64,000 bases of DNA from Streptomyces griseorubiginosus (GCF_001514195.1 NZ_KQ948738.1:211207-275206), one strand, 5' to 3'. Positions 1-8,884 are shown, counted from the stretch's first letter. Made by a program: numbers and translations. Notes: generated from the letters alone by a model not told the origin.

Positions 1-159
1 GACGGCTACGCCAACCTGCGCGGCAACGACCTCGGCGGAGCCGCCACCGAGATCTCCCGCGTCGGCACCTTCACCGCCGCGCCGTACGGCTACACCGCCG
101 AACCCGCCTCCTCCGTCGTCGCCTCGGTGACCGGTGGCGCGGGCGCCGGAAAGCTCTGA
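1..159 (+). CDS. Pectate lyase-like protein, C-terminal end (partial)
   Basis: The reading frame is open from base 1 and stops with TGA at 157-159, giving the last 52 residues of a protein that begins upstream of the window. The tail contains DGYANLRGND, then an aromatic YGYTAEPASSV stretch, and ends in VTGGAGAGKL. Tails of this kind (Y.L/EPAS.V...V..GAG.GKL) close family 1 polysaccharide lyases (secreted pectate lyases) of streptomycetes. The next gene, 49 bp downstream on the same strand, is a family 3 pectate lyase, which supports the call. The catalytic parallel beta-helix is not in the window, so the enzyme class is an inference from the tail and the neighbour. Confidence 0.6.
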   Translation, partial: DGYANLRGNDLGGAATEISRVGTFTAAPYGYTAEPASSVVASVTGGAGAGKL

Positions 160-208
160 CCACCCACATCGCTCAACCGTCCACCCCTACGGAAGAAGGA
201 CTCGGGAC

Positions 209-1012
209 ATGACTTCTTCGCCACCTCCCCGCGCGCGTACGCGTGCGCTGACCGGAGCCGCGGCCGCACTCGGCCTCTCGGTTGGCATGATCATGACCAT
301 GCAGGCACCGACCGCGAGCGCCGCCACCTGGCCCTCCGCGAACGGCAGCCAGGCGGTCTCCTCGACCATCCAGCTGTCCGGCACCAAGGACTACGGGATG
401 AAGCGCCTGTACGGCACCGGCGACCTGGGCAGCGGCAGCCAGGACGAGGACCAGGGGCCGATCCTGAACCTGGCCGCCGGAACCGTCCTCAAGAACGTCA
501 TCATCGGGGCGCCCGCCGCCGACGGCATCCACTGCGCGGGCAGTTGCACGCTCCAGAACGTGTGGTGGGAGGACGTCGGCGAGGACGCGGCGACCTTCCG
601 CGGCTCCTCGTCGTCCAACGTGTACACCGTCTCCGGCGGCGGCGCGCGGTCGGCCAGCGACAAGGTGTTCCAGTTCAACGGGGCCGGGACGCTCAACGTG
701 TCGAACTTCGCGGTGCAGAACTTCGGCACCTTCGTGCGCTCCTGCGGCAACTGCTCGACGCAGTACAAGAGGACGATCAACCTCAACACCATCGAGGCGA
801 CCTACTCCGGGAACAAGCTCGTCGGCATCAACACCAACTACGGCGACAGCGCGACCCTGAAGAAGATCACGATCGTCGGCGACTCAGGCAAGAAGATCGT
901 CCCGTGCCAGAAGTACATCGGGAACAACACGGGCAAGGAGCCGACCACCAACGGCAAGGATCCTGACGGCACTTATTGCAAGTACACGACCTCCGACATC
1001 ACCTACAGGTAG
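209..1012 (+). CDS. Secreted pectate lyase, polysaccharide lyase family 3
   Basis: Predicted to cleave de-esterified pectin (polygalacturonate) by beta-elimination outside the cell. The 267-residue protein starts at ATG 209, with GGAAGAAGGA at 191-200 as ribosome binding site. An in-frame start at 134 would overlap the previous gene and has no such site. Residues 1-38 form a signal peptide (Arg-containing N-end, hydrophobic core, ASA-A cleavage). The mature part has the family 3 core: an ILNLAAGTVLKNVIIG strand, then ADGIHCAGSCTLQNVWWEDV and GEDAATF, then six cysteines in total (HCAGSC, SCGNC, VPCQ, TYCK), consistent with disulfides in a secreted beta-helix. Length fits a stand-alone PL3 domain, with no carbohydrate-binding module. 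It probably forms a pair with the lyase just upstream. A strong hairpin terminator follows. Confidence 0.92.
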   Translation: MTSSPPPRARTRALTGAAAALGLSVGMIMTMQAPTASAATWPSANGSQAVSSTIQLSGTKDYGMKRLYGTGDLGSGSQDEDQGPILNLAAGTVLKNVIIGAPAADGIHCAGSCTLQNVWWEDVGEDAATFRGSSSSNVYTVSGGGARSASDKVFQFNGAGTLNVSNFAVQNFGTFVRSCGNCSTQYKRTINLNTIEATYSGNKLVGINTNYGDSATLKKITIVGDSGKKIVPCQKYIGNNTGKEPTTNGKDPDGTYCKYTTSDITYR

Positions 1013-1029
1013 TCCCGTCGGCAGGTGAA

Positions 1030-1074
1030 GGCGGCCGTACGGAGCGTCTCCGTCCGACGCTCCCTACGGCCGCC
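1030..1074. terminator. Bidirectional hairpin terminator
   Basis: GGCGGCCGTA (1030-1039) and GGAGCGTC (1041-1048) pair with GACGCTCC (1056-1063) and TACGGCCGCC (1065-1074), leaving a 7-base loop and one mismatch. It lies between the convergent pectate lyase and PaaX-type genes and can serve both. There is no U-tract, as is usual in high-GC actinomycetes. Confidence 0.8.
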
Positions 1075-1077
1075 GCG

Positions 1078-1836
1078 TCAGAGACGCCGATCGCGCTGGG
1101 GGACGGTGTCCGCCAGCTCCCGCCGATAGGCCGCGTACGCGGACCGCAGCCGCTCCCCCGGCCAGTCCGGCGGCAGGAGCTCGGGCGGCAGGACCGGGTC
1201 GGCCAGCAGATGCCGTACGACCGCCGCGAACCCGGTGAGCCGGTCCGCGGGCCGTTCGGCGCGGGCGACATGGGCGAGCAGTGCCCGGGCGTCGGCCGCC
1301 CAGCCGTCGAGGGGCCACAACGCGGCGGCCAGTTCGGGCCCGGGGCGTTCGAGGCGGGCCGTGCAGCGCTGGGCGACCGCGTCGAGGTCCTCGGGGAGCC
1401 GTCGTAGCAGGTTGGCGGGGCGCAGCCAGACGCCCTCACGGAGTTCCGCGAGCCTGAGGGCGGTCAACCGGGCGCGCAGCTCGGCGCGTTCGGCCGGGCC
1501 ACGGCCCGTCGCGGTGATCACGACCATCTCCCAGTCGCCGCTCCACGCGCGCGTGGAGGGGTGCACGGCGTCGTCCTGGCGGCGCTGCCGCGCGAGCAGA
1601 CGGTCGCTGAGGCCGTAGACGGAGTCGACGCGCCGCAGGTCACCGGCGCCGACCATCCGGCTGAGCGCGGCACGCAGCGTGGAGCCGCCCACCCCGAACG
1701 GCTCCACCGCGCGGATCAGGTCCTTCACCGGCATCTCCGGTGGATGCGCGCCGAGCAGCAGGCTCAGCACGACCGACCGCGCGGAGAGCGGTCGCAGGTC
1801 CGCCTCACCGGGCTGCACCGACACGTTCCTAGGCAT
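1078..1836 (-). CDS. PaaX-family transcriptional regulator
   Basis: 252 residues. The N-terminal part (about 15-85) is a winged helix-turn-helix: LSARSVVLSLLLGAHPPEMPVKDLI, then STLRAALSRMVGAGDLRR, typical of PaaX. The remainder matches the PaaX C-terminal domain (WEMVVI, LREGVWLRPANL, LTGFAAVVRHLLADPVLPPELLPPDWPG). PaaX of E. coli represses phenylacetate catabolism and is released by an aryl-CoA. This homologue is divergent from an acyl-CoA dehydrogenase, and a perfect inverted repeat lies between the two, so it most likely represses that gene and itself in response to an acyl-CoA. The ligand is unknown. No other phenylacetate genes are present. Confidence 0.88.
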   Translation of the reverse strand: MPRNVSVQPGEADLRPLSARSVVLSLLLGAHPPEMPVKDLIRAVEPFGVGGSTLRAALSRMVGAGDLRRVDSVYGLSDRLLARQRRQDDAVHPSTRAWSGDWEMVVITATGRGPAERAELRARLTALRLAELREGVWLRPANLLRRLPEDLDAVAQRCTARLERPGPELAAALWPLDGWAADARALLAHVARAERPADRLTGFAAVVRHLLADPVLPPELLPPDWPGERLRSAYAAYRRELADTVPQRDRRL

Positions 1837-1855
1837 GGCCAGTCACTGTACGTCT

Positions 1856-1893
1856 TGTTGCACTATTGATACGACCGCAGGGCAAGTGCAACA
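1856..1893. promoter_or_regulatory. Probable PaaX-type operator, 9-bp inverted repeat
   Basis: TGTTGCACT (1856-1864) and AGTGCAACA (1885-1893) are perfect inverted repeats separated by 20 bases. They sit between the divergent PaaX-type regulator (start 1836) and the acyl-CoA dehydrogenase. The right arm runs into the ATG of the dehydrogenase, so a bound repressor would cover its start. Assignment to the neighbouring regulator is an inference from position. Confidence 0.65.
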
Positions 1894-3557
1894 TGGTCTC
1901 CATGGCCACCCCACCCGCGCTCGAAGCGTCCACCACCCACACCGTCACCAACCAGCCGCCGCCCCTCGCCCCCTACGACGCCTCCGCCGACCCCGCTCTG
2001 CTGGAGGGGCTGCGCCGCGAGGGCGCCGGCTGGGCCGAGGAGCAGGTGCGGCGGCTCGGGCTGCGCGCGGGCTCCGCCGAGGCCCAGGAGTGGGCGGATC
2101 TGGCCAACCGGCACGAGCCGGTCCTGCGCACGCACGACCGTTACGGCAATCGTGTCGACGAGGTCGACTTCCATCCGAGCTGGCACCACCTGATGCGGAC
2201 CGCCGTGGCCGAAGGGCTGGCCGGCACCCCGTGGGCGGAGGACCGGCCGGGCGCCCATGTCGCCCGCACCGCGGGCGGGTTGGTGTGGGGGCACACGGAC
2301 GCGGGCCACGGCTGTCCCACGTCGATGACGTACGCGGCGATCCCGGCACTGCGCCGGGAGCCGGACCTGGCGAAGGTCTACGAACCCTTGCTGACCGGCC
2401 GCGTGTACGAGCCGGAGCTCAGGGTCCCGACCGAGAAGGGCGGGCTGCTGGCGGGCATGGGGATGACCGAGAAACAGGGCGGCTCCGACGTCCGCACGAA
2501 CTCCACGGCGGCCACGCCGACCGCCGAGCCCGGCGTGTACACCCTGCGCGGCCACAAGTGGTTCACCTCGGCCCCGATGTCCGACGTCTTCCTGGTGCTG
2601 GCGCAGGCGCCCGGCGGGCTGTCGTGCTTCCTCGTGCCGCGGATCCTGCCGGACGGCAGCCGCAACACCTTCCGCATCCAGCGTCTCAAGGACAAGCTCG
2701 GCAACCGGTCGAACGCCTCGTCCGAGCCCGAGTTCGACCGGACCGTGGCCTGGCTCGTCGGTCCGGAGGGACAGGGCGTCAAGACGATCATCGAGATGGT
2801 CAACTGCACACGCCTGGACTGCGTGATGATGTCGGCGACCCTGATGCGCAAGACCCTCGTCGAGGCCGGCCACCACGCCCGGCACCGCAGCGCGTTCGGC
2901 GCCCGGCTGGTCGACCAGCCGCTGATGCGCAACGTCCTGGCCGACCTCGCGCTGGAGTCCGAGGCCGCCACCACGCTCACGCTCCGGCTGGCGGGCGCGG
3001 CCGATCGCGCGGTGCGCGGGGACGCCGGTGAGCAGGCGTTCCGCCGTATCGCCACCGCGGTGGGCAAGTACTGGGTCACCAAGCGGGGTCCGGCCTTCAC
3101 CGCCGAGGCCCTGGAGTGCCTCGGGGGCAACGGCTACGTGGAGGAGTCGGGCATGCCCCGGCACTACCGGGAGGCGCCCCTGCTCTCCATCTGGGAGGGG
3201 TCGGGCAACGTCAACGCCCTAGACGTCCTGCGGGCGTTGCGCCGCGAGCCGGAGACCGCCGAGGCGCTGTTCGGCGAACTCGCCCTGGCCCAGGGGGCGG
3301 ACGCCCGGCTGGACACGGCCGTGGCCCGGTTGAAGGACCTGTTGACCACGGCGTCCGAGACGGGTGCCCGACGCCTGGTGGAGCACATGGCCCTGACGCT
3401 CCAGGCCTCCCTCCTCGTCCGGCACGCCCCGGCCGCGGTCGCCGACGCGTTCTGCGCAAGCCGGCTGGGCGGCGACTGGGGTCATGCCTTCGGCACCCTG
3501 CCCGACGCCACGGACCTGGACACGGTCCTCGCAAGGGCGCTGCCCGGCGACAACTGA
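1893..3557 (+). CDS. AidB-like acyl-CoA dehydrogenase
   Basis: 554 residues, close to E. coli AidB (541) and longer than ordinary acyl-CoA dehydrogenases (about 380). Motifs follow the AidB subgroup: GMGMTEKQGGSDVR (about 189-201, flavin and substrate loop), GHKWFTSAPMSD, LGNRSNASSE, RHRSAFGARLVDQPLM, and LECLGGNGYVEESG followed by IWEGSGNVNALDVLRA with the Glu of the acyl-CoA dehydrogenase fold. AidB binds FAD and DNA and is induced during alkylation stress. Whether this copy acts on a CoA ester or has an AidB-like protective role cannot be read from sequence. ATG 1893 is preferred (AGGG at 1879-1882); ATG 1902 is possible. Control by the divergent PaaX-type protein suggests response to an acyl-CoA. 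Confidence 0.88.
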   Translation: MVSMATPPALEASTTHTVTNQPPPLAPYDASADPALLEGLRREGAGWAEEQVRRLGLRAGSAEAQEWADLANRHEPVLRTHDRYGNRVDEVDFHPSWHHLMRTAVAEGLAGTPWAEDRPGAHVARTAGGLVWGHTDAGHGCPTSMTYAAIPALRREPDLAKVYEPLLTGRVYEPELRVPTEKGGLLAGMGMTEKQGGSDVRTNSTAATPTAEPGVYTLRGHKWFTSAPMSDVFLVLAQAPGGLSCFLVPRILPDGSRNTFRIQRLKDKLGNRSNASSEPEFDRTVAWLVGPEGQGVKTIIEMVNCTRLDCVMMSATLMRKTLVEAGHHARHRSAFGARLVDQPLMRNVLADLALESEAATTLTLRLAGAADRAVRGDAGEQAFRRIATAVGKYWVTKRGPAFTAEALECLGGNGYVEESGMPRHYREAPLLSIWEGSGNVNALDVLRALRREPETAEALFGELALAQGADARLDTAVARLKDLLTTASETGARRLVEHMALTLQASLLVRHAPAAVADAFCASRLGGDWGHAFGTLPDATDLDTVLARALPGDN

Positions 3558-3693
3558 GGCCGTTCCAGGACCTCCTGGCGAAAACCGGGCCCCGCCCTGT
3601 CCGGATCGCTCACCGTCACCCACCGATTCCGCTTCGTTGTCAGTCCCGTGGTGCAGACTCCGATCAGTTGGTGCTTCGCCTGGGGAGGACGAC

Positions 3694-5781
3694 GTGTTCA
3701 CGGGGATCGACGAGGTCGACTGGGCCTCGCTGCGGCATGCGTACGGCAGCGCGGAGGACGTGCCCGCCCTGCTGCGGGGACTCGCCTCCGCGGACCGGGA
3801 CGAGCGGGAGACCGCCCTCGACGGGATGTACGGCGCCGTGCACCACCAGGGCGACGTGTACGACTCGACCCTGGCCTGCGTTCCGTTTCTGCTCGCGCTC
3901 GTGGCGAGCGGAGAGGTCGCGGACCGGGCGGGCATCGTCGAACTGCTGGTGAGCATCGGGGGCGAGGGGCGGGAGGACGGGGTCCCGGGCCCCGCGGGCT
4001 TACCTGTTGGGGACTCGGCGCACGCCGCCGCCGACGGCGACCTGTGCGCGCGTGCCGCTGTCGGGGTGCGGGCCGGCGCCGAGGTGTTCGTCCGGCTGGC
4101 GGGGGACGCCGACCCCTCCGTCCGCCGGGCCGCACCCACCGCACTGGTGGGCTTCCTCGACGAACCGGCCCGTGTGCTGGCGCTGTTGCGGGAGCGCTGC
4201 GCCCTGGAGCGGGACGACCGGGTTCTGCAAGCCCTCACCGAGAGCCTGGGTGTGTTCGTCCGCCGCCGTCCCGGACACGCGGCCGGGGCACTGGAGTTGT
4301 TGACGACCCTCAGCTCCGAGCCGTACGCCCCGGGACCGCGACTGGCAGCCCTCGGCCAGCTCGTCGCCTGCGCTCCCGACCACCTGCCGGTGGACCTGGT
4401 GCCTGCCGCCGTCGGACTGCTCAGGGAGCGTTCCGCGCGGCGGTCCGCCGGACGGGACGGCGTCGGCTGCCCGCACTCCGACACCCTCGCGAGCCGGTTA
4501 CGGCGGCTACGGCCCTCGGACGACGAGGGCTCGCAGCTGCTGCGCACCCTGCACCGCGGTCTCGGCGACCGGCTCGACCTGCGGAAGGCCCTCCTGCGGG
4601 GGCAGTTGACCAGCCCGGACGTGGTCGACCGCTGCAACGCCGTATGGATGGCGGCGGGGCTCCTCCGCGAGTGGCGGGCCGACTGGGCCGAGCCGGTGTC
4701 CCTGATCGGCGCTCAACTCCGTTTCGAGGAGGGCCGGTTGCGGGAGGCGGCGGTGTCCGTCCTGGAGGATCTCCACACCCTGGCCGCCCCCGCCGCCGAC
4801 GACCTCGCCGCTCTGGTGGCCTCCCGCCCCGATCTGTGGGTGCGGCGGTGGGAGCGCGGGGCACCGACACTGGGCGGCCCGCTCAAGGCACTGGCGAGGA
4901 GCGGGGACCGCCGGGCGGTGCCGGTGCTCTCGGAGGTGCTCGACGGTCCTGTCGTCCCGGACGATCTGGGGTACGCGATCGGACCTCTGGGCCGTTCCGC
5001 CGCCTCGCTCGCCCCCGCGTTGCGCCGACGGCTGGGCGAGACTCCCCTGGACTCCCCCGGAGTGTTCGAGCGGGCCGTACCCCTGCTGTCGGCGGTGGCC
5101 GCGCTGCGTGACGCGGAGGCGGTGCCGGAGGTGCTGCGCGTGTTGCGCGGCGTACCGGCGGGGGCGCGGCTGCGGGACGCGGTCGTGGAGTCGGCCGTTC
5201 GTGCGCTCGACGCGGTCGGGAAGGAGGGGGCGGGCGCCCACGCACCGGAGGTCATACCGGTGCTGCGTCAGCTGCTGGCGACGGAGTACGCGGCGGTCGC
5301 GGCGGGGCCGTTGTGGTCCGTGGAGGGCGATGCGTCGGCCGTACTGCCTGTGCTGACGGCCGAGTTGGCCGAAGGGCGGCCACGGCGACGGGCCGCCGCG
5401 GGGGCGCTGGCGCGACTGGGGCCCGCGGCGGCTCGGGCCCTGGCGGAGTTGCGGCGGACGGTCCGGGCGGACGACCTGTGGGAGCGGGTCGCCGCCGCGT
5501 GCGCCGTGTGGCGGATCAGCGGGGACGCGGACCTGTCCGCGCCGGTGCTGAGAGCGGCCTGGACGCAGAACCCGTACACGCGCCGGACCATCACGTCCTG
5601 CCTCGCCGCGCTGGGCCCCGCGGGCGTGCCGCTGCACGATCTCGTCCGCGCGGAAGTCACCGCCCGGCGACGGCATCTCGCGGTGCGGGGCGGCGGCCGC
5701 GGAAGCCAGGACGTGCTGGACGACGAACGGCTGGTGCGGGCGTGTGGGGAGGTGTTGGCGGGGGCTTCGGGGATGGAGTGA
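3694..5781 (+). CDS. HEAT-repeat protein of unknown function
   Basis: 695 residues from GTG 3694, preceded by GGGGAGG (3682-3688) at ideal spacing. The start FTGIDEVDWASLRHAYGSAEDVPALLRGL is typical of a streptomycete HEAT-repeat family. The whole protein is Leu/Ala/Arg-rich helical repeats of 30-45 residues (for example DPSVRRAAPTALVGFLDEPA and GDRRAVPVLSEVLDG). It has no signal peptide, membrane segment or catalytic motif, so it is probably a cytoplasmic scaffold. It stands alone: 136 bp downstream of the dehydrogenase gene, and the next gene is convergent. No specific role can be assigned. Confidence 0.75.
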   Translation: MFTGIDEVDWASLRHAYGSAEDVPALLRGLASADRDERETALDGMYGAVHHQGDVYDSTLACVPFLLALVASGEVADRAGIVELLVSIGGEGREDGVPGPAGLPVGDSAHAAADGDLCARAAVGVRAGAEVFVRLAGDADPSVRRAAPTALVGFLDEPARVLALLRERCALERDDRVLQALTESLGVFVRRRPGHAAGALELLTTLSSEPYAPGPRLAALGQLVACAPDHLPVDLVPAAVGLLRERSARRSAGRDGVGCPHSDTLASRLRRLRPSDDEGSQLLRTLHRGLGDRLDLRKALLRGQLTSPDVVDRCNAVWMAAGLLREWRADWAEPVSLIGAQLRFEEGRLREAAVSVLEDLHTLAAPAADDLAALVASRPDLWVRRWERGAPTLGGPLKALARSGDRRAVPVLSEVLDGPVVPDDLGYAIGPLGRSAASLAPALRRRLGETPLDSPGVFERAVPLLSAVAALRDAEAVPEVLRVLRGVPAGARLRDAVVESAVRALDAVGKEGAGAHAPEVIPVLRQLLATEYAAVAAGPLWSVEGDASAVLPVLTAELAEGRPRRRAAAGALARLGPAAARALAELRRTVRADDLWERVAAACAVWRISGDADLSAPVLRAAWTQNPYTRRTITSCLAALGPAGVPLHDLVRAEVTARRRHLAVRGGGRGSQDVLDDERLVRACGEVLAGASGME

Positions 5782-5835
5782 CTGGGCCAGGGGGTGTGGG
5801 TGAACGAAGGCCGGGAGGGGCGTGACCGGCCGCGA

Positions 5836-5871
5836 CCGGAGGACGGGAACGCCCGGGCCGGAGGACGGGAA
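5836..5871. repeat. Short direct repeat between convergent genes
   Basis: CCGGAGGACGGGAA occurs at 5836-5849 and again at 5858-5871 (22-bp period). The surrounding 5782-6022 is very G-rich noncoding DNA between convergent genes and shows no clear terminator hairpin. Confidence 0.6.
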
Positions 5872-6022
5872 GGTCCGGGGCCGGGTCGGAGGGCGGGAGT
5901 GGCCAAGGGCCGATGGGCGTGGGTTTCCGGGTCCGGAGGGCGTGCCCCCTGGCGGCCCCGGACTGGCTGGACGGCCATCCCCCGGCCGCTCACACGCTGG
6001 ACCCCGCCCTCGCTCCCGCCGC

Positions 6023-6610
6023 TCACCTCCCGTCCGCGCGTCTCCCGCCCCACAGGGGGCCGAAGTGGGCCCAGTCCGTGTCCCACTGGTCCAGGCGGCG
6101 GCGTTCCAGACGGCCGCGGAGGACTCGGGCGCCGACGAAGGGGACGGCGGCGGCGCTGACACCGACGAGGGCGCCGATGAGCGCGGCACGGATCTGGGCC
6201 TGGCCCTCGGTCGCGGGCTGGGTCATCAGACGGCCGTGGGCGTCGGTCCAGATCGTGACCGGCGTGCCCTGGGTGCTGCCGGGGTCGACGCGGACCTGAC
6301 CCGTGTGGTCCGACCCGTCGGCCCCGGTCCACGCCACCTCGCCCCACACCCGCTCGCCACTGGACGTACCCGGGTCGGCCGTGCCGGGAGCGTGTTCGGT
6401 GAGCCGGGCGACGACCGGCTGCCATTCGACGCGCTCCCGCGCCAGCTGATGCTCGACGGCCCGGCTCACCGCCAGCCCCGCGCCCACCCCCGCTAACAGA
6501 GTGACAAGCCAGGCACCGAGCACGACCCACGCCTCGAGGGTGTCGGCACGGCGTCTGAGCGGATTGCGCCGCCACCGCCACAGCCAGACCTTGGGACCAC
6601 GGAACGCCAT
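6023..6610 (-). CDS. Small two-helix membrane protein, Rv1733c-like
   Basis: 195 residues. The start at 6610 is chosen because AGGAGG lies 9 bases ahead of that ATG; several upstream in-frame ATGs lack a site. The N-end MAFRGPKVWLWRWRRNPLRRR is basic and aromatic. Two hydrophobic helices (about 25-48 and 142-163) flank a roughly 90-residue extracytoplasmic domain containing WGEVAWTGADGSDHTGQVRVDPG and TPVTIWTDAHGRL. This layout matches the large actinobacterial family that includes M. tuberculosis Rv1733c, whose biochemical role is unknown. The gene is isolated between a convergent and a divergent neighbour. Confidence 0.75.
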   Translation of the reverse strand: MAFRGPKVWLWRWRRNPLRRRADTLEAWVVLGAWLVTLLAGVGAGLAVSRAVEHQLARERVEWQPVVARLTEHAPGTADPGTSSGERVWGEVAWTGADGSDHTGQVRVDPGSTQGTPVTIWTDAHGRLMTQPATEGQAQIRAALIGALVGVSAAAVPFVGARVLRGRLERRRLDQWDTDWAHFGPLWGGRRADGR

Positions 6611-6912
6611 CGAAGGCATCCTCCTCATGAGCGACGGGCGCACGAACATGCCGGACCGCTCTCCCATACGGGCGAGTTCCCCTCGATGCTCACGGGTCTC
6701 GGCGAGTTCTCCGTCACCACCGTCCCCCGGCCGTGGGCCCGCGCGGGCATCTTGGCGAAAGCCGCCCGTCAAGGGCGGCGGACGGTTATCATCCGCGCCC
6801 TTACCTGCTCTGACCTGCGGCGAAGCCGTCTCCAGGGGTGAGTGTCAGTGGTGGGGTGCAGACTGGCCGGTGGCTGGGACAAAGACGTCGAAGCACAGCG
6901 GAGGTGACCGGT
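6611..6912. other. Intergenic region between divergent genes
   Basis: 302 bases without a convincing gene. It contains a small perfect hairpin, GCCGCCC (6761-6767) with GGGCGGC (6773-6779) around a 5-base loop. A TTGACG hexamer on the minus strand (6767-6772) may be the -35 element for the membrane protein gene; its -10 is not obvious. The rightmost part carries the GGAGG site of the next gene. Confidence 0.5.
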
Positions 6913-7998
6913 ATGACGGAGAAGCTGCTTGCCGTGGGGACACGCAAGGGTCTGTTCATCGGGCGGGCGCGCGGCGGCACCTGGGAGTTCGACGAGAGCC
7001 CCTACTTCAACGCACAGGCCGTGTACTCGGTGGCGATCGACACGCGAGGCGATCGTCCGCGGCTGCTGGCCGGAGGGGACAGCGCGCACTGGGGACCGTC
7101 CGTGTTCCACTCCGACGACCTGGGCCGCACCTGGACCGAGCCCGCTCAGCCGGCGGTGAAGTTCCCGAAGGACACCGGGGCCTCGCTGGAGCGGGTCTGG
7201 CAGCTGCACCCGGCGGCCGCCGAGCCGGACGTGGTGTACGCGGGCACGGAACCGGCCGCGCTGTACCGCTCCGAGGACCGTGGGGAGAGCTTCGAGCTGG
7301 TCCGGCCCCTGTGGGAGCATCCGACGCGCTCGAAGTGGGTGCCGGGAGGCGGCGGTGAGGGCCTGCACACCGTCCTGACCGACCGACGGGATCCGCGTGC
7401 GGTCACGGTGGCCGTCTCCACGGCCGGGGTGTTCCGTACGAAGGACGGCGGGGCGAGCTGGGAGCCGTCCAACTCCGGTGTCTCGGCGGTGTTCCTGCCG
7501 GACCCGAACCCGGAGTTCGGCCAGTGCGTGCACAAGGTCGCGCGGGACGCGGCCGACCCGGACCGGCTGTATCTCCAGAACCACTGGGGGGTGTACAGAA
7601 GCGACGACGCGGGTGGGCACTGGACGGACATCGGCGAGGGACTGCCGTCCACCTTCGGCTTCGCCACGGCCGCGCACCCGCACCGCGGCGGGACGGCGTA
7701 CGTCTTCCCGATCAACGCCGACGCGGACCGGGTCCCGGCCGACCGCCGGTGCCGGGTGTTCCGCACGGCGGACGCGGGCAAGAGCTGGGAGCCGCTGACC
7801 TCGGGGCTGCCGCAGGAGGACCACTACGGCACGGTGCTGCGGGACGCGATGTGCACGGACGACGCGGACCCGGCCGGCGTCTACTTCGGCAACCGCAACG
7901 GCGAGGTGTACGCATCGGGCGACGACGGCGACAGCTGGCGGCAGCTGGCCTCCCATCTGCCGGACGTGCTGTGTGTAAGGGCGGCGGTGATCGGCTGA
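6913..7998 (+). CDS. BNR/Asp-box repeat beta-propeller protein
   Basis: 361 residues from ATG 6913 (GGAGG just upstream). At least six Asp-box type turns recur: SDDLGRTW, SEDRGESF, KDGGASW, SDDAGGHW, TADAGKSW and GDDGDSW. Each closes a beta blade, as in sialidases and sortilin-like propellers. No signal peptide is seen, so it should be cytoplasmic. Family members are often labelled exo-alpha-sialidase, but the catalytic Arg triad and Tyr/Glu pair of true sialidases are not evident, so enzymatic activity is not claimed. Homologues often sit beside a MoaD/ThiS-like gene; here the neighbour is a MOSC gene in convergent orientation. Confidence 0.8.
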   Translation: MTEKLLAVGTRKGLFIGRARGGTWEFDESPYFNAQAVYSVAIDTRGDRPRLLAGGDSAHWGPSVFHSDDLGRTWTEPAQPAVKFPKDTGASLERVWQLHPAAAEPDVVYAGTEPAALYRSEDRGESFELVRPLWEHPTRSKWVPGGGGEGLHTVLTDRRDPRAVTVAVSTAGVFRTKDGGASWEPSNSGVSAVFLPDPNPEFGQCVHKVARDAADPDRLYLQNHWGVYRSDDAGGHWTDIGEGLPSTFGFATAAHPHRGGTAYVFPINADADRVPADRRCRVFRTADAGKSWEPLTSGLPQEDHYGTVLRDAMCTDDADPAGVYFGNRNGEVYASGDDGDSWRQLASHLPDVLCVRAAVIG

Positions 7999-8047
7999 CC
8001 CGGGCACAGGGGGCGGGGCAGTTGGTGCCCCTGAAGCGGTGGCGGCC

Positions 8048-8884
8048 TCAGCAGAGGGTGATCGTGTCGCCCACTCGGACCGTGCCCGCCTCAAGGACGT
8101 CCAAGTAGACGCCGAGACAGGAGAGCCGGCCCAGGTCGAGCACGGGGACCCGGTGCTCGCGGGCGACCGCGCGCATGATGCCGGGGTCCGGCGGGAGCTC
8201 GTCGTGGCCGAGGGTCGGGATCACGCAGCGGGGCGTGGGCACCACCACCCGGAACAGCGCCTCGCCGGCCCGCAGCCGGGCGCTCGGCCAGGTGTCCTCG
8301 GGAAATCCCGGTTCCCCGCCGGTGTCGACGACCAGGTTCGGCCGGAAACGGCGGGCGTCGAAGTCCCCGGCGGGATGGGCCTCGCGCATCCGGGCCAGGG
8401 AGGCCGTGGTGAGGAGATGCACCTGGCCGAAGTCGAGGAAGGTGCCCTGGGCGACGCTGCCCGTCGTGATGCTCGTCCCAGTGGCATCGACGGAGGCCGA
8501 CTCCCGCACCACGTCCGGGACCCCGCCCTCGTACTCGGGCACGGCACGTTCGAGTCTGCTGTGCTCGGGCGCGACAGCCGAGAGGAAGACCTTGCGGCCC
8601 AGCAACTCGGACAGCCGTACGTCCAGCTCGGGGTCCTCGGCCGGCAGGGCGGTCCCGTCGGGCAGGACGATCCGTACGCGGCCGCGGTCGTCCCACCGGC
8701 TGCGACAGCGCAGCAAGGCACCCCACTTGCGCGGGTGCTTGGCACTGCCGACCGCGCCCGTCCCGTCGAGCACGGCGTACGTCCGGTCGCCACGGAACCC
8801 CCTCTCCGTGACCGTCACCGCGCTCACGGCCTCGCCCAGCATCGACTTCACCGGATAGCGGTACAGCGCCGCCACACTCCCCAT
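8048..8884 (-). CDS. MOSC-domain molybdenum-cofactor protein
   Basis: 278 residues, matching the mARC/YcbX-type layout: an N-terminal MOSC beta-barrel (about 1-100, starting VAALYRYPVKSMLGE, then GFRGDRTYAVLD) and a MOSC domain (about 115-275). FDARRFRPNLVVD (175-188) and TPRCVIPTLGH (217-227) are the signature segments; Cys220 corresponds to the cysteine that ligates molybdenum in mARC proteins. The likely role is an oxidoreductase or sulfur carrier using the molybdenum cofactor to reduce N-hydroxylated compounds; the substrate is unknown. It is divergent from the molybdate importer modABC, a sensible pairing of cofactor user and metal supply. Confidence 0.88.
   Translation of the reverse strand: MGSVAALYRYPVKSMLGEAVSAVTVTERGFRGDRTYAVLDGTGAVGSAKHPRKWGALLRCRSRWDDRGRVRIVLPDGTALPAEDPELDVRLSELLGRKVFLSAVAPEHSRLERAVPEYEGGVPDVVRESASVDATGTSITTGSVAQGTFLDFGQVHLLTTASLARMREAHPAGDFDARRFRPNLVVDTGGEPGFPEDTWPSARLRAGEALFRVVVPTPRCVIPTLGHDELPPDPGIMRAVAREHRVPVLDLGRLSCLGVYLDVLEAGTVRVGDTITLC

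Noticed and set aside
6913..7998. True sialidase.
   Set aside because: Asp-box turns are present, but I could not see the Arg triad and Tyr/Glu catalytic pair, so only the propeller fold is claimed.
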